DNA of 11,962 bases from Candidatus Izemoplasmatales bacterium (GCA_028694875.1 JAQVKB010000010.1:1-11962), one strand, 5' to 3'; positions 1 through 6,601 are shown, counted from the stretch's first letter. A program made the numbers and translations. Notes: generated by a model not told the origin, from the sequence alone.

Positions 1-357
1 ATGGAGCGGGCCATAGAAGTTCACGTTCATCACCAGTTGAATCTTTTTGTAATCGAGATCTTTCAAATCGATAAAGGGTTGAATAATCCCGGCGTTATTA
101 ATGAGCCCATCAATGGTGCCAAATTTCGCAAGGATCTCCTTGACCGTGGCATCAACCATGTCTTTCTTGGAGATATCACATATAAATACGGCGAGATCAT
201 CGGGTTTGTTGGCTATTTTCGCCGTTTCATCGAGTCGTTCTTGATTCACGTCCAGCGCCGCAACTTTCGCGCCTTTCGCCAGAAGTTGCAGCACGAGTTG
301 TCTCCCAATACCACCACCGGCACCAGTCACAATCATCGTCTTTCCAAAAGCTTTCAT
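1..357 (-). CDS. Short-chain dehydrogenase/reductase (SDR), N-terminal part, cut by window edge
   Basis: This is the first 119 codons of an NAD(P)-dependent short-chain dehydrogenase; the gene runs off the window at position 1. The protein opens with a Rossmann fold: the glycine-rich motif TGAGGGIG lies at residues 11-18 and an acidic residue, D36, ends beta-2, which in this family usually means NAD(H) is preferred over NADP(H). D61 of the CDI segment contacts the adenine ring in classical SDRs, and the NNAG motif is at residues 87-90. The catalytic Ser and YxxxK lie beyond the edge, so substrate and catalytic competence cannot be judged. The ATG at 357 is preceded by AGAAAGGAG about 12 bases upstream, and a consensus promoter lies at 409-437. 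The family call is firm; the substrate is unknown. Confidence 0.9.
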   Translation of the reverse strand, partial: MKAFGKTMIVTGAGGGIGRQLVLQLLAKGAKVAALDVNQERLDETAKIANKPDDLAVFICDISKKDMVDATVKEILAKFGTIDGLINNAGIIQPFIDLKDLDYKKIQLVMNVNFYGPLH

Positions 358-408
358 GAATTCTTGTTTCTCCTTTCTCTGCCACAAGGCATATTTGAAC
401 ATAAATTC

Positions 409-437
409 ATTATAGACCCCAAAAAACTTGAAGTCAA
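409..437 (-). promoter_or_regulatory. Promoter of the SDR gene
   Basis: Read on the minus strand, TTGACT (432-437) and a perfect TATAAT (409-414) are separated by 17 bases. Predicted transcription start is near 402, giving a leader of about 45 nt. A second TATAAT (462-467, minus) lies further upstream with only a poor -35 and could be an alternative start. Confidence 0.8.
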
Positions 438-611
438 GGAAGATGCTGTAAACCCTTACAAATTATAGAAATGTGGTTTTTTTCATGAAAACATGTCAAA
501 AATAATAGATTCCCAAATAATTCCTTCAAATTAGTCAATATCATATTGAGTCCAGTCTGTTGGTTGCCTAAAAACCTTTCCTTATGTACGCTGTAGAACT
601 TGCAACCACTG

Positions 612-641
612 TGGACAAAAGAAAATGAACTATGATACAAT
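612..641 (+). promoter_or_regulatory. Promoter of the RimJ/RimL-type acetyltransferase
   Basis: TGGACA (612-617) and TACAAT (636-641) are 18 bases apart, with a TG at 633-634 forming an extended -10 (TGATACAAT). The start would be near 648, so the mRNA begins almost at the ribosome binding site AGGTGAT (650-656). The same extended -10, TGATACAAT, recurs in front of the exporter gene at 4671-4679. Confidence 0.7.
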
Positions 642-659
642 GTGGGGCGAGGTGATGGT

Positions 660-1157
660 ATGGAACCAATTTTGATAACAGAACGATTAATCCTACGAAA
701 ATTGGATCCAAGTGACAAACCTCTTGTTTTTGCCTATCGCAAGGATCCAGAAGTATCACAATATCAGTCGTTCATTCCTCATACCCTTTTGGACATGGAT
801 TCGTTCTTTTCGATGATATCGGAATTGCCTAATCAAATCGATACGTGGTTTCAACTCGGGATAGAAACCAAGGAACGAAACTTGATTGGTGATATCGGGA
901 TTCACACCATCGATGAAGAAACCATCGAAATTGGCTACACGTTGTCAAAGTCCTATCAAGGTCAAGGTTTTGCATATGAAGCCTTATCTGGATTGCTACC
1001 ATTTTGGACCTTAAGATATCACAAAAATTGTGTGATTGCGATTGTTGAAACTCCAAATATTCCTTCGAAGAAACTACTGATGAAACTCGGTTTCGAACTC
1101 GAGAAGGAATTCGTGGAGGATCATGTTCCTCTACAACAATTTCAAAAAAAGTTCTAA
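660..1157 (+). CDS. GNAT N-acetyltransferase, RimJ/RimL type
   Basis: This is a 165-residue acetyl-CoA-dependent N-acetyltransferase of the GNAT fold, closest in layout to the RimJ/RimL group (Acetyltransf_3) that includes ribosomal-protein N-terminal acetylases and many enzymes of unknown substrate. The N-terminus ITERLILRKLDPSD is the usual first strand of that group. The IGDIGIH strand is at 76-82, the acetyl-CoA pyrophosphate loop QGQGFA at 100-105, and the C-terminal NxxSxxLLxKLGF-type segment at 133-145. The length is normal. I chose ATG 660 because AGGTGAT (650-656) precedes it; a GTG at 642 would also be open but has no SD and lies only a base past the -10. It is monocistronic, with its own promoter. 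The substrate cannot be predicted. Confidence 0.88.
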   Translation: MEPILITERLILRKLDPSDKPLVFAYRKDPEVSQYQSFIPHTLLDMDSFFSMISELPNQIDTWFQLGIETKERNLIGDIGIHTIDEETIEIGYTLSKSYQGQGFAYEALSGLLPFWTLRYHKNCVIAIVETPNIPSKKLLMKLGFELEKEFVEDHVPLQQFQKKF

Positions 1158-1212
1158 ATGAATGCCGCTTCCTGTAGTGACTTTTTTCTTCGCGCGCGCA
1201 TGCGAAAAAAGA

Positions 1213-1241
1213 TTGACTTTGAAGTCATTCTTGAGTAAGAT
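1213..1241 (+). promoter_or_regulatory. Promoter of the YwaF-like gene, with an inverted repeat over the -35
   Basis: TTGACT (1213-1218) and TAAGAT (1236-1241) are 17 bases apart, placing the start near 1248, a few bases before the AGGAGGT ribosome binding site. The inverted repeat TGACTT-TG-AAGTCA (1214-1227) covers most of the -35 box and could be an operator. Confidence 0.7.
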
Positions 1242-1265
1242 GGAATTGTTGCGAGGAGGTCCAAT

Positions 1266-2042
1266 ATGACGTTTACGATGTGGAGTTTTGGACATTTTAT
1301 TTTTATTTTGTCCCCTTTAGTATTTGCATTCATCCTAATATATTTGACAAAAAACAAAACGCAGGAAGAAAAACGTAAAATTGGTCTTTGGCTTTCTTGG
1401 CTCGCCATTCTGATTTTGGTGATGCGAAATATCGAGATTTTTTATAAAGATGACTTCCAATTTGATTATGAGATCGTCCCTCTACAGATTTGTCATTTTG
1501 CCAATTTTGTGCTGTTGTTGGCGTTTTGGAAGAACTCCAAGCCACTCTTCGCGTTCGCGCTCTTGTTGAATCTACCTGCAGCGATGATGTCCATCTTATT
1601 TGCAAACTCCCTTGAAAATTACGCGACCATCCTCACCTTCCGAGGAATGGCCTATATTTTTGGACACTTATTGATTGTCTCGCTGGCTGTTTACGCCTAC
1701 GTCACAGGATTTGTCGTGTTGAATCGATCGATATTCCAGAAAACATTAAAGATTGTCGCTGTTTTATATGTCTCGAGTGTTTTCATTAACAACCTATTCC
1801 GTTTGGTTTTTCTACAAGAATCCAACTTCTTCTACACTTTCAAACCGGAATCAGGAACACCATTGGAAATCTTTTTCGATTGGGGAAGCAATCTCAACTG
1901 GGGAGGGTTTATGATTAACCCCATCTATCTTGTGATGACGGCTGCTTTGGGATTTGTTGTCATGGGACTGGTCTACTTGCTTGCAAAATATCTCCAAGAT
2001 CGACGTGCATTATCTTACAAACAAGAACTTGTCACCGAATAA
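1266..2042 (+). CDS. YwaF-like integral membrane protein (TIGR02206 type)
   Basis: This is a 258-residue polytopic membrane protein resembling the Bacillus YwaF family (TIGR02206, related to eukaryotic TMEM164), whose function is not established. Six to seven hydrophobic segments can be read, at roughly residues 7-26, 40-55, 70-86, 92-110, 122-146, 160-180 and 218-240. Family-like marks are the PLQICHFANF stretch near residue 76, FGHLLIV near 131, and a Trp/Asn-rich loop before the last helix. The C-terminal tail (KYLQDRR onward) is charged and probably cytoplasmic. ATG 1266 follows a near-perfect AGGAGGT at 1254-1260 with a five-base spacer. It has its own promoter and ends at a strong bidirectional terminator. 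The family assignment rests on remembered motif patterns, hence moderate confidence. Confidence 0.75.
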   Translation: MTFTMWSFGHFIFILSPLVFAFILIYLTKNKTQEEKRKIGLWLSWLAILILVMRNIEIFYKDDFQFDYEIVPLQICHFANFVLLLAFWKNSKPLFAFALLLNLPAAMMSILFANSLENYATILTFRGMAYIFGHLLIVSLAVYAYVTGFVVLNRSIFQKTLKIVAVLYVSSVFINNLFRLVFLQESNFFYTFKPESGTPLEIFFDWGSNLNWGGFMINPIYLVMTAALGFVVMGLVYLLAKYLQDRRALSYKQELVTE

Positions 2043-2045
2043 ATA

Positions 2046-2087
2046 AAAAGATGTTTGATCCTCCGAAAGGAATCAAACATCTTTTTT
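2046..2087. terminator. Bidirectional intrinsic terminator
   Basis: AAAAGATGTTTGAT (2046-2059) pairs with ATCAAACATCTTTT (2072-2085), with a partly paired CCT/AGG continuation inside. T-tracts follow on the plus strand and, through the leading A-run, on the minus strand. It ends the rightward YwaF-like gene and the leftward ASCH gene, whose stop codon touches it at 2087. Confidence 0.88.
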
Positions 2088-2509
2088 TAGTTTTTGGGTT
2101 CACAAAGTTCAAAGGTCTCAAACACAATTCGCATATTCTCACGAAATTGAAGTCCGCGTTTCTCAGCTTCTTCCTGAAAATAAATACGATGTACTTTTCT
2201 CCAGTACTTGAGGGATCCATCGCCTTCGCCTTCAATTTTGGCCATCTCCTTGGTTACTTTAGAAAAAGGAAGTATCGTAATGGATTGAGTTCGAATCGCA
2301 CAAACTGGTTCTCCTGTTGAAGAGAGGATGATGCTAATTGTTCCAACCTTTGGCAGCTGATCTTCTCCATCGTAAAAAGATGCGGTTGCTTGCTTGATAC
2401 CTTGTTGTACTAACTGAGCTAGTTTGTCTGGGGCACAATCAAATGCCCACGCTTCATAGTCATGATCGTCTTCTTCTCGAACTGACAGAAACATCTCTTC
2501 AATCTTCAT
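2087..2509 (-). CDS. ASCH domain protein (YhfF type)
   Basis: This is a 140-residue protein that is almost entirely one ASCH domain, the PUA-like beta-barrel thought to bind RNA or modified nucleosides. The signature GIKQATAS (residues 37-44) matches the GxKxxT core of the ASCH/YhfF group. A VGTISIIL strand (55-62) and the motif EGEGDGSLKYWRKVH (93-107) are characteristic of the longer YhfF-type members. Its ATG overlaps the TGA stop of the upstream gene (ATGA, 2506-2509), so the two genes are co-transcribed and translationally coupled. Transcription ends at the shared terminator 2046-2087. Biochemical function is unknown; a role in nucleoside or RNA metabolism is inferred from the fold. Confidence 0.85.
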   Translation of the reverse strand: MKIEEMFLSVREEDDHDYEAWAFDCAPDKLAQLVQQGIKQATASFYDGEDQLPKVGTISIILSSTGEPVCAIRTQSITILPFSKVTKEMAKIEGEGDGSLKYWRKVHRIYFQEEAEKRGLQFRENMRIVFETFELCEPKN

Positions 2510-3009
2510 ACGATTTTGGAAAACAAAACGACATAATTATGTCCATAAAACTTGGCACAATGAGGACACGTCGTATAAAATGCGAAAAGTCGTTCGAGAG
2601 GTTTTTCTTGGGATTTCTGTAATTCTTCAATCCAAGTTGGGATTTGCGAGAATGGTCCATCCAATACTTTTGCGCGATAATGCCCAGGTATGGAGGAACT
2701 CTGATACCCTTCTACAGGGGATTTCACCAGAAAATGATGGGTCGCATGGAACAAACCAAGATCTTCCGATAAGATTAAATACTTATCTTCAAAAGCCGCG
2801 TTGGCTGCCACAATCGCCTTTTGTGCTTTTGTCATGACTTTGTTCATCGACAGGGGAATATGAAAAAGTGTTTTCATCGGTGCTTGCATGAAATGCATCT
2901 CGGAAAAGTCAAAGACCTTTCCATCCCACTGATCGGGATGAAAGACTGGGCAACACCCGGTCACATTGTCCTCAGGCCGAAACGTTGGAATGCGATTCAA
3001 GATTTCCAT
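2506..3009 (-). CDS. Conserved hypothetical protein with CC and CxxC cysteines
   Basis: This 167-residue protein begins MEILNRIPTFRPEDN and matches a conserved family I recall from Firmicutes, without a known function; some members carry an unsupported 'hydrolase' label. Two conserved cysteine sites stand out: a C19-C20 pair (TGCCP) and a CxxC at 148-151 inside TTCPHCAKFYG near the C-terminus. Together they could form a zinc or redox site, which is inference. There is no signal peptide or membrane segment, so it is probably cytoplasmic. ATG 3009 follows AGGAGGT (3014-3020) at four bases. It is the first gene of a two-gene operon; its stop overlaps the start of the ASCH gene. Confidence 0.75.
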   Translation of the reverse strand: MEILNRIPTFRPEDNVTGCCPVFHPDQWDGKVFDFSEMHFMQAPMKTLFHIPLSMNKVMTKAQKAIVAANAAFEDKYLILSEDLGLFHATHHFLVKSPVEGYQSSSIPGHYRAKVLDGPFSQIPTWIEELQKSQEKPLERLFAFYTTCPHCAKFYGHNYVVLFSKIV

Positions 3010-3039
3010 CTGAACCTCCTCAATGTGGTGGATGAAATC

Positions 3040-3048
3040 ATCATATCA
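3040..3048 (-). promoter_or_regulatory. Probable extended -10 promoter of the CxxC/ASCH operon
   Basis: On the minus strand the sequence reads TGATATGAT, an extended -10 (TG-n-TATGAT). No good -35 is present at the usual spacing. The predicted leader is about 25 nt. Confidence 0.5.
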
Positions 3049-3062
3049 CGCCTCGAAGAAAG

Positions 3063-3096
3063 AAAAAAGAGGAAGTCCAAAAATGATGGACTTCCT
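3063..3096 (-). terminator. Intrinsic terminator of the APH-type kinase gene
   Basis: AGGAAGTCC (3070-3078) pairs perfectly with GGACTTCCT (3088-3096) across a nine-base loop. On the minus strand it is followed by CTTTTTTCTTTC. The kinase stop codon begins at the edge of the stem. Confidence 0.85.
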
Positions 3097-4082
3097 TATG
3101 TTCGGTCAAGAACACGAAATGCACTCGCATAGAGTAGTTTAGATACAATGACATTTCGAGACCAACCTGGATAGAGTGGCGCATATCGATAATATTTTTC
3201 CACTTCCATAATGAGCGCCAAATACCCTTCCATGATTGCATACCGAATTTGTTCTGAAATGGTGCCGGTAAAAGGTTGTTTGGAACTGCCTTGATAGGCA
3301 GCCAATGCTTCCGTTTTCTTTTCGAATGGCACTAAAAATTGAAAACAAACAAAGTCAGCGATGGGATCACCCCAGAAGCTCCGCTCGGGATCGATCCACG
3401 CAAATTGAATTCCTTGATGGTCCTTTCTTTCACATAGTACATTGGATGGCCATAAGTCAAAATTGACCATTCTTGAAGGAACTGAACGTAATAACTCCTC
3501 GTTCTTTTTGACATAATGCAAAAGCTTTTCTCCGCGTCGAGATGTTCGATGTTTCTTTGCAACATCGTTCAAGGCCTGCGAGATCATCGAAGATATCGCA
3601 TCAAACCAATTGTCAAAGAGACCATTTTGTGGGTATCCATATTGAGAGTTCTCAATGTCATGTATTTGAGAAGCCATCTTCACGAGCTGACTAAGCGTTG
3701 CATCCTTCTCTTCCTTTGAAAAAGGAAAATCATCCATCGTGACTCCAGAAAGTCTCTCCATTACCAAACAATCGAATGCTGTCTTCTCATCTGCTTTTCG
3801 AAACACATATAACTTTGGAACTCGAATTGAGGTGTTCTGTGAAATCTGACGATACCAAAAAACCTCACTTGACATCATTTGATGTTCATAGGTCATCACT
3901 TCAAAATCATTTCGAGGTGCAATTTTCAACACATAATGCTCCTGCAGAGAATCAAAAGCAAATACGGCATTGAACTCTCCTGCACCCAGTGGTTTCAGAT
4001 TTTCCACCGTGTCAAATCCCAGTTCGTGCAGTAGGGATGTGATCTGGTCATGATTCATCTTGATTTTTGATCGACTATTCAT
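3096..4082 (-). CDS. Aminoglycoside phosphotransferase (APH)-family kinase
   Basis: This is a 328-residue protein with a complete APH/choline-kinase fold. The N-lobe has a glycine loop, LGAGEFNAVF (32-41), and the invariant-type lysine K53 (YVLKIAP); the hinge is CLVMERLSG (105-113). In the catalytic loop VNFDLWPSN, D209 is the expected catalytic Asp and N214 the metal-binding Asn. The usual His of the HGDLxxxN motif is replaced by N207. The metal-binding segment is WIDPERSFWGDPIADF, with D231. The superfamily phosphorylates small molecules such as aminoglycosides, macrolides, choline, homoserine or sugars; the substrate here is not predictable. ATG 4082 has GAGGAAG just upstream; an in-frame ATG eight codons in lacks an SD. 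It has its own promoter and terminator. Confidence 0.85.
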   Translation of the reverse strand: MNSRSKIKMNHDQITSLLHELGFDTVENLKPLGAGEFNAVFAFDSLQEHYVLKIAPRNDFEVMTYEHQMMSSEVFWYRQISQNTSIRVPKLYVFRKADEKTAFDCLVMERLSGVTMDDFPFSKEEKDATLSQLVKMASQIHDIENSQYGYPQNGLFDNWFDAISSMISQALNDVAKKHRTSRRGEKLLHYVKKNEELLRSVPSRMVNFDLWPSNVLCERKDHQGIQFAWIDPERSFWGDPIADFVCFQFLVPFEKKTEALAAYQGSSKQPFTGTISEQIRYAIMEGYLALIMEVEKYYRYAPLYPGWSRNVIVSKLLYASAFRVLDRT

Positions 4083-4122
4083 ATCTTCCTCGATGTCATT
4101 CTAATCTTCTGATATTCATCCT

Positions 4123-4150
4123 ATCATAAAGTGACTTTTTTGGACAACAA
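4123..4150 (-). promoter_or_regulatory. Probable promoter of the APH-type kinase gene
   Basis: On the minus strand TTGTTG (4145-4150) and TATGAT (4123-4128) are 16 bases apart. The -10 is good and the -35 moderate. No terminator is visible between the DUF1801 gene and this point, so read-through from the upstream gene is also possible. Confidence 0.5.
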
Positions 4151-4164
4151 GGAATTGATTTTCT

Positions 4165-4539
4165 TTAGGATATTCGCCAAAAAGAAGTGCAATTTTCTTT
4201 TTCGCGTCGATTGGTTTCAATCATCTGAGCAAACAAGGGATAGTCAACGACTTGTCCCCACTTGATCTTGAATAGCATCATGGTTCGTTCATACCCCGCT
4301 TTCAAAATTTGATCGGAGAAAGCTTCAAGGGTCGGTTTTTCAACAGACACTGAAAAATGGCCTTTCGATACACTGAATCCAATGATAAAGGTCCCATGAT
4401 CCAAATACATCGGTTGATTCCATTTGATTTCACATACCAGGGATGGATAGGTTTCATCAATCCATTGGAACAATTGTTGGAGTTGATTTCGGTGATTTTG
4501 GTCTGGAATGGTATTGAGAAATGCTTCGTAAGCGCGCAT
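4165..4539 (-). CDS. DUF1801 (YdhG-like) protein
   Basis: This is a 124-residue protein of the DUF1801 family, the fold of Bacillus YdhG/FrataxinBsu, which has been linked to iron delivery for Fe-S cluster and haem synthesis. Recognisable features are the first helix with FLNTIPDQNHRNQLQQLFQWI, the strand motif CEIKWNQPMYLDHGTFIIGFS (near residues 36-56), the SVEKPTLEAFSDQI helix and the terminal FKIKWGQVVDYPLF segment. The length is usual for the family. Two consecutive ATGs (4542 and 4539) are possible; AAGGA at 4546-4550 is three bases from the first and six from the second, so the second is preferred. It probably acts in the cytoplasm. The iron role is inference, since DUF1801 members are diverse. 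Confidence 0.82.
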   Translation of the reverse strand: MRAYEAFLNTIPDQNHRNQLQQLFQWIDETYPSLVCEIKWNQPMYLDHGTFIIGFSVSKGHFSVSVEKPTLEAFSDQILKAGYERTMMLFKIKWGQVVDYPLFAQMIETNRREKENCTSFWRIS

Positions 4540-4575
4540 CATTTTTCCTTTCTATGAAATAGACTTGATACTTGT

Positions 4576-4604
4576 ATCATACCCGATTTGGTTTCATTTC
4601 GGAA
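4576..4604 (-). promoter_or_regulatory. Promoter of the DUF1801 gene, overlapped by a palindrome
   Basis: On the minus strand TTCCGA (4599-4604) and TATGAT (4576-4581) are 17 bases apart. The perfect inverted repeat TGATAC-TT-GTATCA (4566-4579) overlaps the 3' part of the -10 and the predicted transcription start, a classic repressor position. Confidence 0.55.
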
Positions 4605-4670
4605 AAGAAATGCTTGAAACCATTTCTCTAACTTTCCAAGAGATCATATGGAATATTTCAACGTGATTTG

Positions 4671-4679
4671 TGATACAAT
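4671..4679 (+). promoter_or_regulatory. Extended -10 promoter of the EamA exporter gene
   Basis: TGATACAAT is an extended -10 identical to that at 633-641. A convincing -35 is not visible at 16-18 bases. The predicted leader is about 29 nt. Confidence 0.55.
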
Positions 4680-4714
4680 GAAATGGCGTGAATTGCAACA
4701 AGGAGAGTACTTCC

Positions 4715-5629
4715 ATGAATCGAAATCTTGCACGTGGTGTGTTACTTACCGCGGGACTCATCTGGGCAACCGGATTTCTCGTGAACAAATATGTTTTGGA
4801 TTCTGGCTGGGATGACTCTCAGCTTCTTTTTGTCCGCTTCGCCAGTGCGACATTCTTTTTGTTTCTTCTCTTTGGAAAACGAATTCTCAACGCATTCAAA
4901 GTGACTGGGAAAACCGGAATGTATCTGGGCGTATTTATGTTCTTAGGCTTTTTCTTTCAGACTCTTGGTCTCGTCTATACTACCCCCTCCAAAAATGCGT
5001 TGATCACAGCTGGATACATTGTATTTCTTCCGATCATTGTCTTTCTCGCGGAACGCCGAAAAACACATATCAAAACATTAATCGCCGCTTTTCTTACTTT
5101 CGTGGGAATCGGTTTGATATCGATGGATACATCCAATATTTCGAACATTAATATGGGTGATGTATACACCTTCATCGGCGCGATCTTTTGGGGCGTTCAC
5201 ATCTATTTATTAGGTAAAGAAACGAAACGACATGACCCCATCTCATTGATGGGATTTCAATTGATTACGGTGACGATTCTATCGCTTGGATCGATGTTCT
5301 TACGATCTGAGTTTCCACCGCTCGACTGGAATCAACCCACGACGATTCGCCTTTGGTTGGTGGCCTTGTTGATTGGGTTCTTCGCCAGTTTCGTGGCGTT
5401 TCTATTACAAAGCATAGGTCAGAAGCATTCCAATGAAACTGAAGCTGCAATCTTGATTTCGACTGAAAGTTTCTTTGGTCCCATACTCGCGATTTTGTTT
5501 TATCACGATCCATTGGATTGGTCGATTGGAATTGGAATGGTTCTGGTGTTTCTCGGAGTCTTGCTCAGCGAAATCGATATCACTCAGATTCTCAACAAGG
5601 CGCCTCTTCTTCGGAAAAAACGTTCATAA
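4715..5629 (+). CDS. EamA-domain DMT-superfamily transporter
   Basis: This is a 304-residue inner-membrane protein of the drug/metabolite transporter superfamily with two tandem EamA repeats and about ten transmembrane segments. The first repeat (about 8-145) contains ARGVLLTAGLIWATGF and the characteristic SKNALITAGYIVFLPII. The second (about 150-290) runs from MGDVYTFIGAIFWGVHIYLLG to AILISTESFFGPILAILFYHD, followed by LGVLLSE. The C-terminal tail is basic (LRKKRS), as expected for a cytoplasmic end. Family members export amino acids, nucleosides or other metabolites; the substrate is unknown. ATG 4715 follows AAGGAG (4700-4705); a GTG at 4688 is open but lacks an SD. It is monocistronic, with a bidirectional terminator right after the stop. 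Confidence 0.92.
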   Translation: MNRNLARGVLLTAGLIWATGFLVNKYVLDSGWDDSQLLFVRFASATFFLFLLFGKRILNAFKVTGKTGMYLGVFMFLGFFFQTLGLVYTTPSKNALITAGYIVFLPIIVFLAERRKTHIKTLIAAFLTFVGIGLISMDTSNISNINMGDVYTFIGAIFWGVHIYLLGKETKRHDPISLMGFQLITVTILSLGSMFLRSEFPPLDWNQPTTIRLWLVALLIGFFASFVAFLLQSIGQKHSNETEAAILISTESFFGPILAILFYHDPLDWSIGIGMVLVFLGVLLSEIDITQILNKAPLLRKKRS

Positions 5630-5664
5630 AAAATGTCCACTCAAATCAAAGTGGACAATTTTTT
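5630..5664. terminator. Bidirectional intrinsic terminator
   Basis: TGTCCACT (5634-5641) pairs perfectly with AGTGGACA (5650-5657), flanked by an A-run on the left and a T-run on the right. It serves the exporter gene (plus) and the small helical-protein gene (minus), whose stop is at 5666. Confidence 0.9.
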
Positions 5665-5665
5665 T

Positions 5666-6031
5666 TTATGGATGGAGCGAATCTTCCAGTATTTCAATAA
5701 CCATTTGATGAGCGATGAATCTTCGTTGAAGCAATGTTTTTTGAGAAGCTCCAAGACTATCTTTTTTCGACATGATCAAGAGTTCTTTTTGAATATCTAG
5801 GAAGACTTGAATGGTGCGTTGAATCTCGCTATCAGCATAGGAGATAGGCTCTTCGTTCAAAAAGTGATGCAAGGCGGAAATCCCTATTTGAAGCGCTTTT
5901 TCTCTTTCTTTTGCTGTTTCATAAAAGGGAAAACTCGTCTTGAGAGATTGTAATGATTTCTGTATTTTTCGAGAAGTAGACTCTAGCGAATTTAGTGCCA
6001 TGACCCCGTCATGATTATCATATGTTCTCAT
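5666..6031 (-). CDS. Small helical protein of unknown function
   Basis: I do not recognise this 121-residue protein. It lacks a signal peptide and membrane segment, and its composition suggests a mostly alpha-helical cytoplasmic bundle: long amphipathic stretches occur at about 17-33, 38-58, 66-90 and 96-116. It has no cysteines and no obvious catalytic motif. The ATG at 6031 lies three bases after the stop of the DHFR-like gene (TAAGCGATG), has no strong SD of its own and is probably translated by coupling. A second ATG at codon 11 is another possible start. It is the last gene before the shared terminator at 5630-5664. Clean frame, operon position and adjacent terminator support a real gene. 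Confidence 0.7.
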   Translation of the reverse strand: MRTYDNHDGVMALNSLESTSRKIQKSLQSLKTSFPFYETAKEREKALQIGISALHHFLNEEPISYADSEIQRTIQVFLDIQKELLIMSKKDSLGASQKTLLQRRFIAHQMVIEILEDSLHP

Positions 6032-6034
6032 CGC

Positions 6035-6574
6035 TTATTGCTCTAGGGGTTCATAGATTAATTCGACGATACCGTTGTATTCCTCACTGCGAATCCACCG
6101 AAGTGGAATCGATGCAATTCCGTTCGAAAAAAGGCGGATTCCATCTCCCAAGATTCGTGGAATGATGGCGATATGGTAGCGATCAATAAGGGTTGGATTT
6201 TCGAGTGCTTGATGGAGAACATTGGCACCGCCGACTAGCCAAATATCCTTTCCTTCCATCGACTTCAATTCAGTAAGGAATGGCACAATAGGTGTGTTGA
6301 TCAACGTCACGGTATCCAAAGCTTCGCTAGGTTGATGCGATAGGACATAGGTTTGAATCTGGTCGTATGGCCAGTGATCGGGAGACAATTCATAGCGAAG
6401 CTGATGATATGTTGTCGATCCCATGACAATGGATCCAACCGTAGCCAAAAAGGACTCGTAGGTTCCTTCGTGATGAGGATTGCTTCCATCTCCGACCAAC
6501 CACGAAACGCCGCCTTTAGGGTCCGCCAAGTAACCATCCAAACTCATCGCAATATATAAGACGATTTTTCTCAT
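6035..6574 (-). CDS. Dihydrofolate reductase family protein (RibD C-terminal domain type)
   Basis: This is a 179-residue stand-alone RibD_C/DHFR-like reductase, as in Bacillus YwjB/YyaP. The opening KIVLYIAMSLDGYLADPKGG (3-22) is the family hallmark. It is followed by the IVMGSTTYHQL helix (49-59), the dinucleotide-binding IWLVGGANVLHQAL (111-124, with G116-G117) and IIPRILGDGIRLF (137-149). The fold binds NADPH; natural substrates of the stand-alone proteins are mostly unknown, although distant relatives reduce pteridines or riboflavin precursors. I chose ATG 6574 because AGGAAG (6583-6588) is eight bases upstream; a GTG at 6583 overlaps that SD. It is the first gene of a two-gene operon with the helical protein. 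Confidence 0.9.
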   Translation of the reverse strand: MRKIVLYIAMSLDGYLADPKGGVSWLVGDGSNPHHEGTYESFLATVGSIVMGSTTYHQLRYELSPDHWPYDQIQTYVLSHQPSEALDTVTLINTPIVPFLTELKSMEGKDIWLVGGANVLHQALENPTLIDRYHIAIIPRILGDGIRLFSNGIASIPLRWIRSEEYNGIVELIYEPLEQ

Positions 6575-6601
6575 GAACTTCACTTCCTTTCCTCTTCTTT
6601 C

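Larger units (their letters stand above)
358..659. other. Divergent intergenic region with a TTTTCATGAAAA palindrome
   Basis: About 300 bases without a gene separate the SDR gene (leftward) from the acetyltransferase (rightward). It holds the SDR promoter (409-437), the acetyltransferase promoter (612-641) and an exact 12-base palindrome TTTTCATGAAAA at 480-491 that could bind a dimeric regulator. The rest (about 500-600) is AT-rich with no ORF having a ribosome binding site and no clear hairpin. Nothing else could be recognised. Confidence 0.5.

Noticed and set aside
1..468. Long plus-strand open frame of 155 codons at the left edge
   Set aside because: It is antisense to the SDR gene, whose Rossmann and NNAG motifs are unmistakable on the minus strand, and it has no SD or family motif of its own.
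1181..1211. CTTTTTTC...GAAAAAAG arms around an alternating CG stretch, as a terminator of the first acetyltransferase
   Set aside because: The arms pair only with a bulge, and the T-run precedes rather than follows the hairpin on the plus strand, so it is not a standard intrinsic terminator in the needed direction.
5666..6031. The small helical protein as an antitoxin or toxin partner
   Set aside because: Its neighbour is a DHFR-like reductase and no toxin-like motif is present in either protein, so there is no support for a toxin-antitoxin pair.
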